This document shows, piece after piece, positions 1 through 17,051 of a stretch of 30,408 nt of DNA (position 1 is its first letter; each line of letters opens with the position of its first letter). Both the position numbers and the translations under genes were made by a program. This stretch comes from Protostelium mycophagum (Eukaryota > Evosea > Variosea > Protosteliida > Protosteliaceae): assembly GCA_002081555.1 (NCBI GenBank), contig KV921245.1, positions 6,296-36,703 on the forward strand, read 5' to 3'. The notes below the pieces were generated by a model, which saw nothing but the letters and a program-made list of their open reading frames with translations, had not been told where the DNA came from and ran no database searches.

Positions 1-51
1 CTTTGCTCTGGATGCTCTTGAATAAAACACTCCAGCTAACTTCATCGTAAA

Positions 52-1351
52 ATGCAAGATAAATTGCCGCCACCACAAGCAGTTCACCTCAGTGAAGCCT
101 CATTCAACCACCGCCTCGTTCTTGGCACAACGTTGTGCATAATTGTAAATGCTTCATATTTACGTACGTACATAAAAGAAGGTTCGGACATCTTTCCTGA
201 TGTCACAAAGCAATGGCCTCCAGGTAATAAAAGAGGAGACAGATACAAAGGGAAGCATTCTACTTAATGCGATGAGTAAGTGTTCAGGGTTCATGAATTG
301 GGCTGAAATACACAGAAAAATGTAGCCCGGAAGAATTACAAGAGAAACTACGCGCTGCTATAGAACTAAAAAAGAGGGAGAGAGGTTTTGAGGAGGGTGA
401 GCCGCCAAAAAAAAGAATTAAGGTTTATATCTCAGATGAGTTCATCGGCTGATCATTCTCAGTCGGAAAGGTCAAAAGAACCGGAGTCCAGAAAATCAAA
501 GCCACCTAAAGACCACTCAAAATCTACGAAATCCACAGTCGACACAAAATCGGAATCAACAGATGCCAAACCTAAAAAAATTGCCCAAGACGAAGAGGTG
601 TGCCTTCGTTTTGATTTGATAATTTAAAACATCTTAGGACAGGATTCAATTTGGGGTGTTTGATTTTTCGACGGGGAAACCAAAACCATTTTATCTCGCA
701 AGAGCAGAATCACGCGAAAAGAAGAGAAGGAGCGAGAAATTAGTTGAAGCTCTTCACAAAGAAAAGGAACTATTGGACATCATCACGGTGAGTTTGTTCT
801 ATGACGCAAAGGAATAGTGGTATTATTACTGTACAGACATGAGCTGCGCAAATATCCCATACTTTTGATGGAACAGCACTGACTTGTTCAGACGGAATCT
901 GGGGAGGTGGTGAGGAGTGATGCAAGGTGGCGTGCGACATATGAGAGAGCAGCCGGATTGAAGATTAAAGACGACGTCAAATTGTCAAAAAAATCAGAGA
1001 AGAGAAAAGAGAAGCAAAAGGAGAAATCGGAGAAATTTTGGAAAGAAAAACAGAGAGATGTTAGAAAATCTCAAGACGCGAGACAACAAAAGAGAAAGGA
1101 GAATATCAACAATCACATCATGGACAGAAAGAACAAGCGCCTTGGTCTCGTCACAAAGGTGACAATCTTTTACAATGTGAGAAATCTCACCCATGTTACA
1201 GGAAAGCAAAACAACAAAGAGGGCCGGATTTGAAGGGAAAAAAAAACAGTTTTTGACATCGTCTGGAGGAAACAAAGGAGCAAATACAAAGGAAAAAGAG
1301 ATCAAAGGGAGGGACAAGACGAGGTCGAGATCAAAATCTCCCAGAAGATAA
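52..1351 (+). CDS. SURF6: SURF6/Rrp14-like nucleolar ribosome-biogenesis protein
   Basis: Homologues are nucleolar RNA-binding proteins needed for ribosome subunit assembly. A consistent model has six exons: 52-223, 316-396, 416-597, 638-787, 892-1158 and 1202-1351, giving about 333 residues. The N-terminal part has SEASFNH and later VTKQW, like the SURF6 start region. Exon 2 reads SPEELQEKLRAAIELKKRER, the family's hallmark helix. Exon 4 gives IQFGVFDF. Exon 5 is the very Lys/Arg/Glu-rich C-terminal domain (KRKEKQKEKSEKFWKEKQ), and the last exon carries the family's RAGFEG ending followed by an Arg/Ser tail. The ATG at 52 is the first in frame, but an earlier exon outside the window is possible. 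The intron at 397-415 would be only 19 nt; a 31-nt alternative (385-415) also keeps the frame. Family is confident, the 5' exon limits less so. Confidence 0.85.
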
Positions 1352-1862
1352 ACAAAATAATAACCTCTTTTTAATAATTTGGGCATTACCTCTTTAACAT
1401 CTGCACACATGCATATATTGTCCTCATAATTATACATACAACCTAACATTGTCCTAGAACCATCCTCCATTAATGTCACACACAGACCCAACAACATCAA
1501 TATCACACATCACCAACACTATTGAGCCCCTCCAAAGACAACATAATATCTCCTCAACAGATATTACAAAAAATACCATCCAAAGACCACTTCCACACAA
1601 ACAAAAACATAAAAATCAGATAAAAATAACCAAAAAACACTTCTATCACTGATTACTTCTAATTTATTCCACCCAAGCCTCTCAGCAAAAATCTCGAGTC
1701 CAGACTGTATGTGCGGACCACTTACGTGGTGGCGAAAAACAAACACGACGCAAAAGAAATTATCTTGTGTATGATACAACCAGGTGAAGACTTGTGAAGA
1801 TTTGCGCAATCATGACCTCTTAAGTTTTCACTACTTCTGCACTCGCAGCTGATCCTGAGTTG
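1352..1862. other. intergenic region with no supported gene
   Basis: This 511-bp A/C-rich stretch holds the 3' flank of the SURF6-like gene and the 5' flank of the next gene. Open frames on the minus strand here lack an ATG or end at once, and their composition is unlike neighbouring exons. No tRNA or snRNA signature was seen. Confidence 0.5.
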
Positions 1863-3184
1863 ATGGACGAATTCAGTTCTACTTTTGACACAGAACCTGG
1901 TTATTTTGGGTGAGACGCTCCATCTGTGAATTTAATTCTAGATTCGAAATAACCCAATCGCTGATCTGTGGTTGAAATCTACAGTGGAGGACTGGTAAGA
2001 TATGTTGCATCGATCATTGCGCCACACCCAACTTGCCTCTCAATTGGTTCTGAGATCTACACTTTTGTCAACATCGGTGGTAATCCTGAAAGACCTGGAG
2101 AACTGAGGAAATGTGTTGTAGGTTTGTTTGCAACGATCCCAAATACGAGTGAAGTCTATATTGTGACAAACACTGGTGGTTGTGTAGGTAAGCTATAACT
2201 CCTCAACTTCCACCTCTTTACGTCTTTTACGATTCAGAACTCACACTTACCAGGAGCTTCAAATACCTCTGCCTTTATTTTGGACGATGGAGAGTTTAAT
2301 GAGATTGGAAAAGTGAGGACAGTTTGGAGGAATTTATCACGTGTTGGAAATGAAACAGTTCAATGAACAAATCACTCGGAAGGAGAAATATAAGTAATGA
2401 TTGAAGGTGATTATGGAGGTGCAGCAGGAGGATATGGAATACTCCTTGATACAATTGGACCCAGAATTTATCCCTCTCGTTGGCTCCCAGTTTGGCGGGA
2501 ACACACCACTCATCCCAGTACACATACCTAATTATATAAGATCATACGAGACTCTAGTCAAACCTCTCACTATCAACGGCAGGTATATATATCCTCAATA
2601 ATATTATAAAGAGAATTGACTGGTTGTAGATTTGGAAGTTTAATATCCTCCTCACAAACGGTCGAGAAAGTGCTCACCGACGCTGTACTCGCACGGATAG
2701 ACGTATGTACCCTATCAATCTTCACCTCTTTATCAAAATTGAATTCACTCCTCTCAGTCAAAAGATGAGGATAGAGGAAGTCTCCTGATTGCAAAAGACA
2801 ACAGACAGATGTTGGGAATATTAAAGACAGTAAAGAATGGTATCGGTATATTCACACACATAGATAAGGTCAGAAGTCTATTCTTGATGAGTTTTGAGAG
2901 ATTTATTATAAAATTCAAATGCAAATCAATTGCTATTTTGTTTCTAAATTATATTATGGATTTCCTGAGGTTGAAAGGTGATCTCAACAGCAAAATTGCA
3001 ACCATACGGTCAACAATGGACGGTGATGACGGCAGAAGAGGCAACACGCCTTTACGAACAATATCAACCTCCCCCAACGGAAGCCGTTGGAGCTTCTGTC
3101 GCCGCGGCTGTCGAACATATCGACTCATCAAAGATACCAGGAGATCTTGAGAGTGATGGAGAGATGGTGTCTGTGCCAATATAA
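1863..3184 (+). CDS. trypsin-fold-like protein, probably lacking the catalytic triad
   Basis: Seven exons splice in frame (1863-1909, 1985-2187, 2254-2312, 2407-2582, 2630-2702, 2758-2868, 2978-3184) to about 291 residues. I do not recognise an orthologue. By eye the layout fits a chymotrypsin/streptogrisin fold: IGSEIYTF then KCVVGLFA, then VYIVTNTGGCVG where active enzymes have T-A-G-H-C, then MEYSLIQLD where they have DYxLIxL, then NGRFGSLI, then EDRGSLLIAKDN followed by LGILKTVKNGIGIFTHID where they have GDSGGPxx, a Gly-rich strand and a final helix. In this alignment the catalytic His is Gly, Asp is Glu and Ser is Arg, so if the fold is right the protein is a pseudoprotease. There is no signal peptide at the chosen ATG. 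The C-terminal 60 residues are acidic and probably disordered. The exon model is good; the fold is an inference. Confidence 0.6.
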
Positions 3185-3437
3185 ATGTTTTTTGAAAATC
3201 AGAAAAAACGGAAATATTATTCTCGTTGTAGAAGGTCTTTTCAGGAAAGGGTTTGGCGACATCACAGATAGACATCGGTGGAGGCCACTAAATACACTAA
3301 CTTCGGCCATTCCGCGTCCTTGCCAAGTCCCGGAGACCTTTGAGGCAACAAGAACAACGCCTTACATTCCAAGACAAACAGAGGGCCAGGTCCCTGAAGA
3401 ACAAAAGAGGAAGCGCCAGAAGACGGGTGGAGTGAAG

Positions 3438-8578
<5,141 letters not shown>

Positions 8579-8696
8579 AAGAAAATAAATCTTCCTTTTC
8601 CAATTTGTATCTTCTGGAATTTAGCTTTGTTCAAGAATGGTGAAGGGTTGTAAGAAAATCTTCATTTATTTATGAAAACAATACAGAGCCAACCCA

Positions 8697-9534
8697 TCAG
8701 TGTGAAGGGTTTATGTTTACGTACACATAAGTTCCTGCAACTTCCTTTCCGTTGAGGTTGGCCACAATTCGTCCGCTGGCTGTGTCGTAGTGCGTGGGGA
8801 TGTGAGCATAGTTGTTGCCTCCGCACTCTTCGCTGCAGAGCTTAAGGATGCCAAAAGACCCAGAAATTGCAGATTCAGCTCCTAAGACAGGCGACACTAT
8901 TTTTGCGTCCACATCGACATCATTGGGAAGATCAATGGTGAATCCCAGTTGCATGTTTCCGAAAATTCTCTCTTGTGTAAATATTGGTGCACAGTCCCCC
9001 GGAAGTTCAACCTTCAACCAATCAGCTCATTACTTGTGCTTCATTTTTCAAACCTTAATGTTCGCATTAACAGAGAGGGTGAGGTGAATGTCTGCCTTGG
9101 CCTTCACGTTTAAGATAGAGGTAGTTTTTTCACACTTGGAAACCAAAGAGCCCAATGAAGAGATGGTATTCAAAACCGGATTTAAAGCAGGGAGGATGCC
9201 TCTCATAGAAGGTGAATCAAAGGCGATGTTGGTGGAGATGTCAGCATGGATGAATGTCGAAGTCGAATAAGCGGTGGTGGCAGCGACACCTTTGCTTCCA
9301 AGTAGATTTGAAAACAGAGCCCCTGACTGAGCTGTAATCTACTTTAGATTGCGGGTGTGCTGACGACTCACCAAGTGCGTTGCGAGAAGGTTTTGAACCG
9401 AACCGGCCCCAGTTGAGGATGCCATCCCTCAAGATACCCTGGTTCACCAAATTCAAAGGGACTTCGCTCAGGATGCTCTGACACGTCACGGTAGAGCTCA
9501 GTGCGAGAAGAAATAAGAGTTGAGGTTGTTTCAT
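8697..9534 (-). CDS. secreted protein of unknown function
   Basis: Three exons. The N-terminus MKQPQLLFLLALSSTVTCQ is a clear signal peptide with likely cleavage near TCQ. The mature protein, about 250 residues, is rich in Ser, Asn, Thr and Ile with alternating hydrophobic residues typical of beta-sheet. The second exon is spliced at the GTGAGT following codons for RNALG. The last exon reads VELPGDCAPIF, then a segment with CSEECGG, and ends YVYVNINPSH. Four cysteines in the mature chain (one in exon 2, three in exon 3) could form disulfides. The gene is convergent with the USP47-like gene, 118 bp away. I see no family signature. An extracellular or vacuolar structural or adhesive protein is possible but is inference. 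Confidence 0.75.
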
Positions 9535-9812
9535 GTGTTGTACAGACTTTAATGAGCATGGCCGGAGGAAAGCCCCAACTTCCTTTTTCTGGAGGAAATT
9601 CCTTGGATTGGTTGTGACCCACAACAAGTACGATTTTGTTTTGCGAATCTAAACTGGACTATGATGTTCATCGATCAACTTTTTGTGATGGGAATGAAAA
9701 AAAGACGCCCGTAAAACCGCGGTTGATTGAAAAATGCGGATGATTGTTTTGCTTTTTTTATCAGCTTTGAAGCAATTTCATATCACAGGTCTTGCTATCC
9801 TCAAAAATAGAA

Positions 9813-10101
9813 ATGGTCGGTATCTCGTTGGAGGTGGAGTGCATGATTGCAGGATGTAAAGGAGAGGACTGGCAGGAAGATCTTGCCAAAAGGTCGTCGA
9901 AAGGAAAGAAAAAGACCTCAACGGAAAATTGAAATTTCAAACCTTTCTTTAAGGCACCTTTGCAGCATCGTTGTGATGAACAACCACTTTTTCCACCAAC
10001 CACAGGCAAACACAAGATCCATTTGTACCACTAATAACATCAAATACAAAAAAGTGAGTGACGCCCAGATGATTGTGGTCACTGAAGATTTGAAGATATA
10101 A
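9813..10101 (+). CDS. doubtful small basic protein
   Basis: From the ATG at 9813 the frame can be read straight as a 40-residue Lys-rich peptide ending KKKTSTEN. If a 19-nt GTGGAG..GCAG segment is removed as an intron, it becomes a longer basic protein (RKILPKGRRKERKRPQRK) ending QMIVVTEDLKI with a stop at 10099-10101. The second version overlaps the next ATG as TAATG. Neither matches a family I know. It may equally be the 5' leader of the next gene. Confidence 0.25.
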
Positions 10102-10500
10102 TGGACTCTTTGGCGTTTCTCAATCAAAAGGCACAATTGTTGCAAGCGAGTATCATCAACGAAGAGGTTTGCAAAATATGTCATACATTGCTAACCCCCC
10201 GTAGATGAGGATGATTCAGCTCAAACAAGCCAACCGTCCTAGCTCGTGGATTATCGAGACCAGCGATCAGATTCGCTTCCTCAAGGTGCTCATTCTAATC
10301 ATTTTTTTCTCATGGCTAATTTGTCTCAGCACTCCCTTGCCGAGACACACATGGCGATTGCTGTAGAGCAACACAAGAAAGATACGGAACGAAAATTACA
10401 GCAGCTTCGAGAGATCGTAAATAAGAATTGGGGTGCTGGTGTACAGATACACAGTGAGAGAGTCATCCCACCAAGAACACCCTCACCTCTCGCATTTTAG
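10101..10500 (+). CDS. small coiled-coil-like protein, unrecognised
   Basis: Three exons joined by clean GT-AG introns (one starting GTTTGC and ending CCCCGTAG, one starting GTGCTC and ending GTCTCAG) give about 105 residues. The sequence starts MDSLAFLNQKAQLLQASI, continues through QLKQANRPSSWIIETSDQI, has a charged helical stretch HKKDTERKLQQLREIV, and ends in a Pro-rich tail IPPRTPSPLAF. Heptad-like Leu spacing suggests a coiled coil. There is no signal peptide or membrane segment. I do not recognise the family. A TPSP motif at the end could be a proline-directed kinase site, which is inference. Confidence 0.6.
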
Positions 10501-10824
10501 AGGCTATAAAATTGTGAATATGATCTCTCATTATTACTCGGTGTGATTCATGATGTGATCAGAGCCCTGAACTTGTCCCAGATGCTTCAGGTCTTCAGAA
10601 AAAAGGAAACAACAAAATCATGATGGTTTATTTAATGTTCCATTTACACTCTGCCAGGTGGAAATCGCTCAAACGTCAAGAGATTTCAAGTAAACGTAAA
10701 GGGTTGGAATTTCAGCAACGAATTCTTCACGGTTTCCACACGTGGAAATCGCAGAAAAGTGGCGTGTTCAAACATTCAGAAAACACAAGATCACTTTTTC
10801 ACACACAAGCCAAAGAACAACACG
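10501..10824 (+). promoter_or_regulatory. upstream region of the GRAM gene with a repeated 11-mer
   Basis: GTGGAAATCGC occurs twice in the same orientation, at 10658-10668 and 10742-10752, 84 bp apart. The second copy is also the right arm of an inverted repeat, TTTCCAC-AC-GTGGAAA (10736-10751). A TATAAAAT lies near 10505. The gene downstream has a codon choice suggesting strong expression, so these are candidate transcription-factor sites. Confidence 0.35.
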
Positions 10825-11663
10825 ATGAACCAACCCTTCAACCCCACCTACAACACCAACGTCGCCGCCCCAATGGGCTCACACGCCCAGCCCGCTCTCT
10901 ACAGCGCTCACGCCGTCCCTGCTGGATACAACAGCTACTACAACTACGAGAAGGCACCCAAGACCACCGTCACTGGCTCTACCTCAGGAGCTCAGGTCTC
11001 TCAGACTCAAGTTCCCCAAAAGAGACAAGGTTTCTTCGGCAAGGTCGAGTCCATCCTCCACAGAGGAGCCGAACAGCTCGGTGTTGGCTCTGACACTCAG
11101 AGCAGATGGGCTATGTTCGGTTTGAACGGTAAGAAGACGAAACATTGAAATGGAGACTGAATAAATATAGAGCCCCTCTTTGCTGAGTTCCCCTGCAAGG
11201 TCGTCAACGGAACAACCTACCAACGTGGATTTGGATTTATCTCTCAGAACCACTTTGCCTTCAGCTCATACACCGACGGACAAGGACAAGCCATCAAGGT
11301 TCGTAAATTTGAGAGGACTTTCTAAATGCTTCAAATAGACCTAATAATATTTAGATTGTCATCCCCCTCATCCAAATCGCCCACCTCAACCTCGCCCAGC
11401 GCGTCAAGGGAACCACCGCAGGCTCTCTTGTCTTTGCTCCCATCACCTCTGCCACCATGAGACCCAACTCTCTGCAGATCATCACCAAGGACAACGTCCT
11501 CCACCAAATCTTTGGATTGAAGCAGACCGACAACGTCTACAACACCTTGAGACACGTCATGGCCACCCAGGGTCAGGGTCCTTACACTGGACACGCCGCA
11601 CCTTCCGCTGCCGTCCCAGGTTACAGCAACCCCGCCGCAACCACCATCAACCCCATCCTCTAA
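10825..11663 (+). CDS. GRAM-domain protein, GEM-like
   Basis: Three exons; introns start at 11129 (GTAAGA) and near 11300 (GTTCGT). About 245 residues. The N-terminus is disordered and rich in Asn, Pro, Ala and Tyr (YNSYYNYEKAP). A helix GFFGKVESILHRGAEQLG precedes a GRAM domain with FGFISQNHFAFSSY, IKIVIPLIQIAHLNLA and NSLQIITKDNVLHQIFGL, in the same order as plant GEM-like proteins. GRAM domains are small PH-like folds that bind phosphoinositides or membrane partners. The C-terminus is Ala/Pro-rich. Codons end strongly in C or G, unlike all neighbours, which suggests high expression. The ATG at 10825 is the only ATG ahead of the conserved part in this frame. Confidence 0.82.
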
Positions 11664-11823
11664 ATCACAAGAGATCTATAAATATTTAAAGGAGAATGCT
11701 TTTTATAGCCTTCAAGCTTGCCCGCGGCACATCAAACATTCACAAAATCACCTCAAACACCGATCGAGTAATCAGCAGAGGTCAACGAGTGATGTCCAAA
11801 ACAATAGGTTTTATTTGATATGG

Positions 11824-12383
11824 CTATGTACAAATGCGAGCCTGCAACTCTGGCTGTTCTACACATCTCACCCGTTTGTTCGAGGATCCCACGTGAAAAA
11901 CGTTACTGTAAATACACTCTTGTCTCATTTCCTGTGTTGATGTGGCATAAGAAATGATAAATTTCAGACGGAAAATCCCACTTGCGGTCCCCGTGACCTG
12001 CTCTCGGTCAATGATCAATCACCAGCACTAAAGAACTCACACTTATTTTCATTTTGTCAGTCTTGCCCTCTTGCAGCAAAAACTGTCCCCCTCCTCCCCC
12101 GCTGAACTCTAATTGAACATCATCATCTTCGATTGAGCGATGATCCTCATAGACGAGCTGAACCGTGACAATACCACCGCATATCTCTGACCCCGAGCTC
12201 TGTAGACATGAGATCCCCCTGCAGTAAAGAGTGGTGATTTTTACTCACGACAACTGGGATTGGCGACAAATATCTGGTCTCTTCGTTGTACGACCTCCTC
12301 TGCTTTGTTCTCAATGGCTGAAGTAGATGGAAGCCCGAAACATTTGGTGTGTCATCGAAGGCCTGTTTCCTCTTCCGTGACAT
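11824..12383 (-). CDS. putative nuclear protein with a beta-sandwich-like C-terminal half
   Basis: Three exons give about 150 residues. The start MSRKRKQAFDD and a second cluster RTKQRRS look like nuclear localisation signals. The second exon must use the inner acceptor (after GTCTACAG) to give ICGGIVTVQLVYEDHRSI and an acidic stretch with a run of glycines; the outer acceptor leads to a stop. The last exon reads IFRLKFIISYATST, ECIYSNVFHVGSSNKRVR. Alternating strands ending in a Ser-rich FHV-x-S-x-KR segment recall an immunoglobulin-like domain of DNA-binding regulators, but I cannot assign a family. The frame stays open upstream to 12581, so an earlier ATG is possible. Confidence 0.55.
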
Positions 12384-12898
12384 CGTGCTGCTTTCTGTGG
12401 AGATGGGTCGGATGAACTGTTCTGTGTGTGTTGTCGTGACGGTAGTTGAGTCCAGCATGAAAAAGCATTTTTTTTCGGTTGAAGGCGGTTCTAAACCATC
12501 GATGAAGTCTGAGAGTCTGTGCGAGAAGTAGAGGCAGCTCGTGATGCTTATCACATCCAAGGGAATAAATATGTCTTGCATGGTGTTAAGTAACGGCGAA
12601 GATAAGTTTTACCAGTGATGGTGTGTCCTGTTGGATCTGTTAGAATCCACCGTGTGGAGGGAAGTTATATGACGCTACCATGACAGATTCACGACAGATA
12701 CACAGCAAAAACTCCAGGGCTTCTAGGTGATCTGGTGTAGTAGATCGCCTATGCGGTAGGGACCGAGAGTTTGCAGGTGAATGTGATTTCATGAGAAGGG
12801 GAAACTCTGTCAAGAGCGTGACATCACGTGAAGGCGTTACGCTTGGGTGTGCTTTTCGACCAACCTCACCAGCCTATGGAACTTGATTCTTTTATTCC
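12384..12898. other. intergenic region between two minus-strand genes
   Basis: It holds the 3' flank of MLH1 and the 5' flank of the gene at 11824-12383. Part of it (12384-12581) is open in frame with that gene and could be extra N-terminal coding sequence or leader. I see no RNA gene. Confidence 0.4.
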
Positions 12899-15800
12899 TC
12901 AGCAGCGTTCAAAGACTTTGTACAATTTATCCATAGATGCGATCTGCAGAATGCTCTTGTTGTGGACCAAATTCTCCGTGGGCTGTTGTAGATGAATATG
13001 GGTAATGTCCGAAGAATATAAATCGTACTTTTAAAATGGATTTGATGGCGGGAAAAATGATTCGGTCCACGACCGAGTGATTCTCTTCCTTGTCAAGAGG
13101 CGCAATCGAATAAAACCTGTAGAGTTTCATTCATATGTGATGTCGACACACTTACTCTGCTATACATTTACATATGGAATCGAGACACCTCTTTTCTTCA
13201 GACCAATCTACAACTGTACATAAATTATACAAGAAAAGGGGCAACGCGTCGAAGCAGGGGGAAACCCCCGTCAAAAGTTGCGGAAATTTCCTCAGAATTC
13301 CATGTTCATCTACCTGGAAGATGTTATTCCCGCAGAAGAAATCAAATTACCTCCAAAGTGAAATATTCGGATAATAATTGTCTGCGGTTCGCATTTGAAA
13401 AAACAACGTTGTAGATCTCCTGAATCATTTCTTTGGGAACATTTTCTGTCTCAGGGTGTTGTGTGACTCGTTGTAGAAGGTCAAGAACGGGCAGACCGGA
13501 TCCAATGTAAATTTCGTCGAATTTTGCAAACTGCACGAGGGTTTGTTGATAGAACAACTCTGACCTGTTATAAAATTGATAAAGATTACTGAAATATAAA
13601 AACCAATTTCAATAAAATCTCACTTGAGATGTGTCAGGTTGGCGATGTACAGATGCGTGTTATATTGGAATGCGACATGCTCTGGCTCTACAACGCCGAC
13701 GAATACAGACCCGGATAACAAATCGGATAACCCTAATTAAAATGAGATTCTTGCATAAAGATATTTCTTGTATTAAATCCGCAATTATCAATACAGAGGA
13801 ACACAATACTATTGCTGCTCTCTGCGGATGTTTGTATGCATAAGCATACTGTATTTGCAGCAAGTATTAAAAGAGTAAACCCGCCTTTGTGTGTATTGGA
13901 TTGGAAATGACAAATTAATTGATTTATACTCTCCAACCGCCCTCCCACCCTCTCGTATTGTTGCTCTTGCTATTCTCTGTCAGATTTCCAATTGTTTTTT
14001 TAATGAGAAATCTTACTTTACTCTTCGCAGATTCCAGATATAATGGCACATCTGCGAATGGAGCCATGAACTACAAAGATCAATACAAAGTTCCACCAAA
14101 ACGGCTCGTCCAAACTCTACCTGAGATATGGTCCTCGATTTACAATCAGTCCGGACCCGCTTACTCGGCCTATTTATCTTTGCATAATCCCTCATATCCG
14201 TGATCTCTTCTTGCATCAAGAGTGTCTTTGTATCCTCCTTTCTCGTCGTGAATGTGCGGCTGGTGCCGCATTGTATCAGACTCTCGTTTAATTTAGATTT
14301 CAAGGCACATAGAATCTCCTGTTCGTGCAGTATCCTCACCTAAATACGTCATCATCATCACCCTCTAAAATTTGAGGCTTAATCAAGACCACGGTTCCAT
14401 GCCGTGACTTCTCACGATAACTACCGCATTATTTCAAAAGATCCGGGTTCGTCACCACCACAAAGATCATTGCCATTTTTATTTTTCAACAGAGAAATAT
14501 AAATTTCAAGTTACCTCTGATTTTGTGGGGTGAACGTTGACATCCACATTATGCGGTGGGCATTTCAAATTTACTATTGGAGTATTAGGAATTATTCGAG
14601 GATTCTACTGCGTGTATATACATATCATGAAAATAAAAGCAAACTCCTCACCATATATAAAAGGGTGTGTACCCCTTGGTAGATATTCCGCATATACCGA
14701 ACTCAAGATCTTCTTCATGTTTTGAGAGGACACCAAACGATCTGACAATATGTCATGACAAGATAACGTCACGGAGACGAGTTATCATGACAGGTGTCAA
14801 ATACTCACTGTTGATGAACAATATAAACTGATTTTTCTTCGCGTTGTAGTTCGGCTTCGTCACATACATCTGCATAATTGATTTATATCTCAATAATAAC
14901 GAATATCTCTCACTTCTGCTTCCAACTCTGCCTCTTCGCTCTTTGATATTTTCAACTTTGTCTGCCCGATACTTATGTGCATAATCTCTTCAGAGATAGA
15001 GGTTCCGTACAAAACACCCAAATTACTCTTGAAATTACCACCATGGGGTGTGCAGATGGCCAGAACTTTTGTGCCACTCTACAGAATGTCATTTTCATTT
15101 TTCGGTATTCCTCACCTTTTTCAGAGAGAAAGAGATGGTGGGGTTGGCCATAGCGTATTTCGTGACAACCTGAAATTCTTACCTTCTGTTGCACTTCAAG
15201 AAATAATAATAATAAATATAATAAATATTAAATATTGGGCTAATTGAATACCTCGACTATTTTGATATATTCCTCTGCAGCTGTACCCAACCCCTTCCTT
15301 CTGGAATTACTATTGTAGAATAAATCCTCGACCAGTATAGTTGTTCCTATGACACCAGCCACAGGTTTGGGTTCATCAAGGAGATGCCCATCGAGATATT
15401 GACTCCTACGCTGATGAGAGTCGATCAGATATGATAAAAAATCGAGGAAATAGAATGTACATGAAATTGTACCTAAAGGCACAAGTCTGTCCCGCCGTCA
15501 TGGAGGTGATTGTGACATGAGCTACATGACTGATACTGGCCAAAGCCTCACCTCTAAAGCCAAAAGTCCTCATGGCCGATAGATCTTCAAATTCTCTTAA
15601 TTTGGACGTTGCAAACCTCTCACAGACCAAAGGAAGATCATCTCTCTTTCTTGATCAGAAATGAGAGGTCTAAGAATCAAAGTGATCTCACTGGGATACC
15701 GCGGCCGTTATCTTGAATTTGGATCATTTTTATTCCACCATCTGCGACTGTAATCTTCAAACTTGTCGCTCCAGCATCAATGCTGTTCTCTAAAAGCTCT

Positions 15801-15945
15801 TTGATGGCATTAAAAGGTCTTGTATTGTTAATGAGAGCCATTTATCTGTTAACAAATTCTGTTACCCTTGTAAAATTTCTCCTGCAGCAACTCTATTAAC
15901 TACACTCTCATCCAATCTACAGATCCTCTGTCGTCCATCATCCAT
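12899..15945 (-). CDS. MLH1: DNA mismatch repair protein MLH1
   Basis: MutL-family ATPase that pairs with PMS1/PMS2-type partners in mismatch repair and meiotic crossover. More than a dozen exons. From the ATG at 15943-15945: [34 protein letters not shown] (ATP and Mg site); [83 protein letters not shown] basic linker (SKRVRTD) follows. The C-terminal domain has [42 protein letters not shown] and [10 protein letters not shown]. The last exon ends KLYKVFERC, the invariant MLH1 terminus, whose Cys completes the partner's endonuclease metal site. All ATPase motifs are intact. One intron near 13715-13889 seems to need a GC donor. The gene is divergent from ATG8, 537 bp away. Confidence 0.96.
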
Positions 15946-16482
15946 TGTTCGAAAAAGAAGGGAGGCGGGAATTAGGTGCGTAAGTTGGTGATATCCACAC
16001 TCCAATGAATCATAGCGTGACACCGACCATTCTCTTTTTGGCAAATTGTACACAGTAATACAGTGGCAATTTTGCAGGTGAAATCAGATAATCATGTGTG
16101 GAACTCCCAAATTAACGGGCTTCAGTCAACAACTGAGTTATTTGTTTAAATAATTGCTGAAATTACAAAAGTGACCAAAATCTCTGAAATCCGAGAAGAT
16201 CTGTCTCCGTTACAATGGTGCTCAAAACTTTTGTTGCATAAGCCTACATCGATAACTTTGTCAGAAGAGATGAGCTCAATATCCCCGAAAATAAACTATT
16301 GAAGGGAGGAATTTAAATGATTGATGATTAAGTTGTTATATGGTCCAATGTATTTTGCTTTAGAAACTTGTAACCTGAGCACTGGTTGTGGGTGTCTTGT
16401 TGTAGAAGATGGAAGAAAAAGAAATGTGAGAGACGAAATTTCCAAACATACACAAAACACATTTCAACTTCAAGAACACAAG
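15946..16482. promoter_or_regulatory. shared upstream region of MLH1 and ATG8
   Basis: The 537-bp region lies between divergent start codons and must contain both promoters. It is A/T-rich. Apart from an ATTTAAAT near 16313 I see no clear element, repeat or open frame with coding character. Confidence 0.4.
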
Positions 16483-16942
<460 letters not shown>

Positions 16943-17051
16943 AATCCAACCATGTTTCCATTTTGAAAATCTCTTTCCGTTTTAGACAGCTTTTCAACCT
17001 TCGTCCTTTGGAAAACAAAGATGTCAAAGAGATCCAATTAAATATTGATGT

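Noticed and set aside
994-1506. Long minus-strand frame opposite the SURF6-like gene
   Set aside because: It is the antisense shadow of the Lys-rich SURF6 exon and has no family similarity.
1564-1809. Minus-strand frame of about 80 codons in the gap
   Set aside because: No ATG at its start, composition unlike local exons, and no similarity to known families.
12640-12820. Possible small structured RNA in the gap before MLH1's 3' end
   Set aside because: I could not form a tRNA, box C/D or snRNA pattern on either strand.
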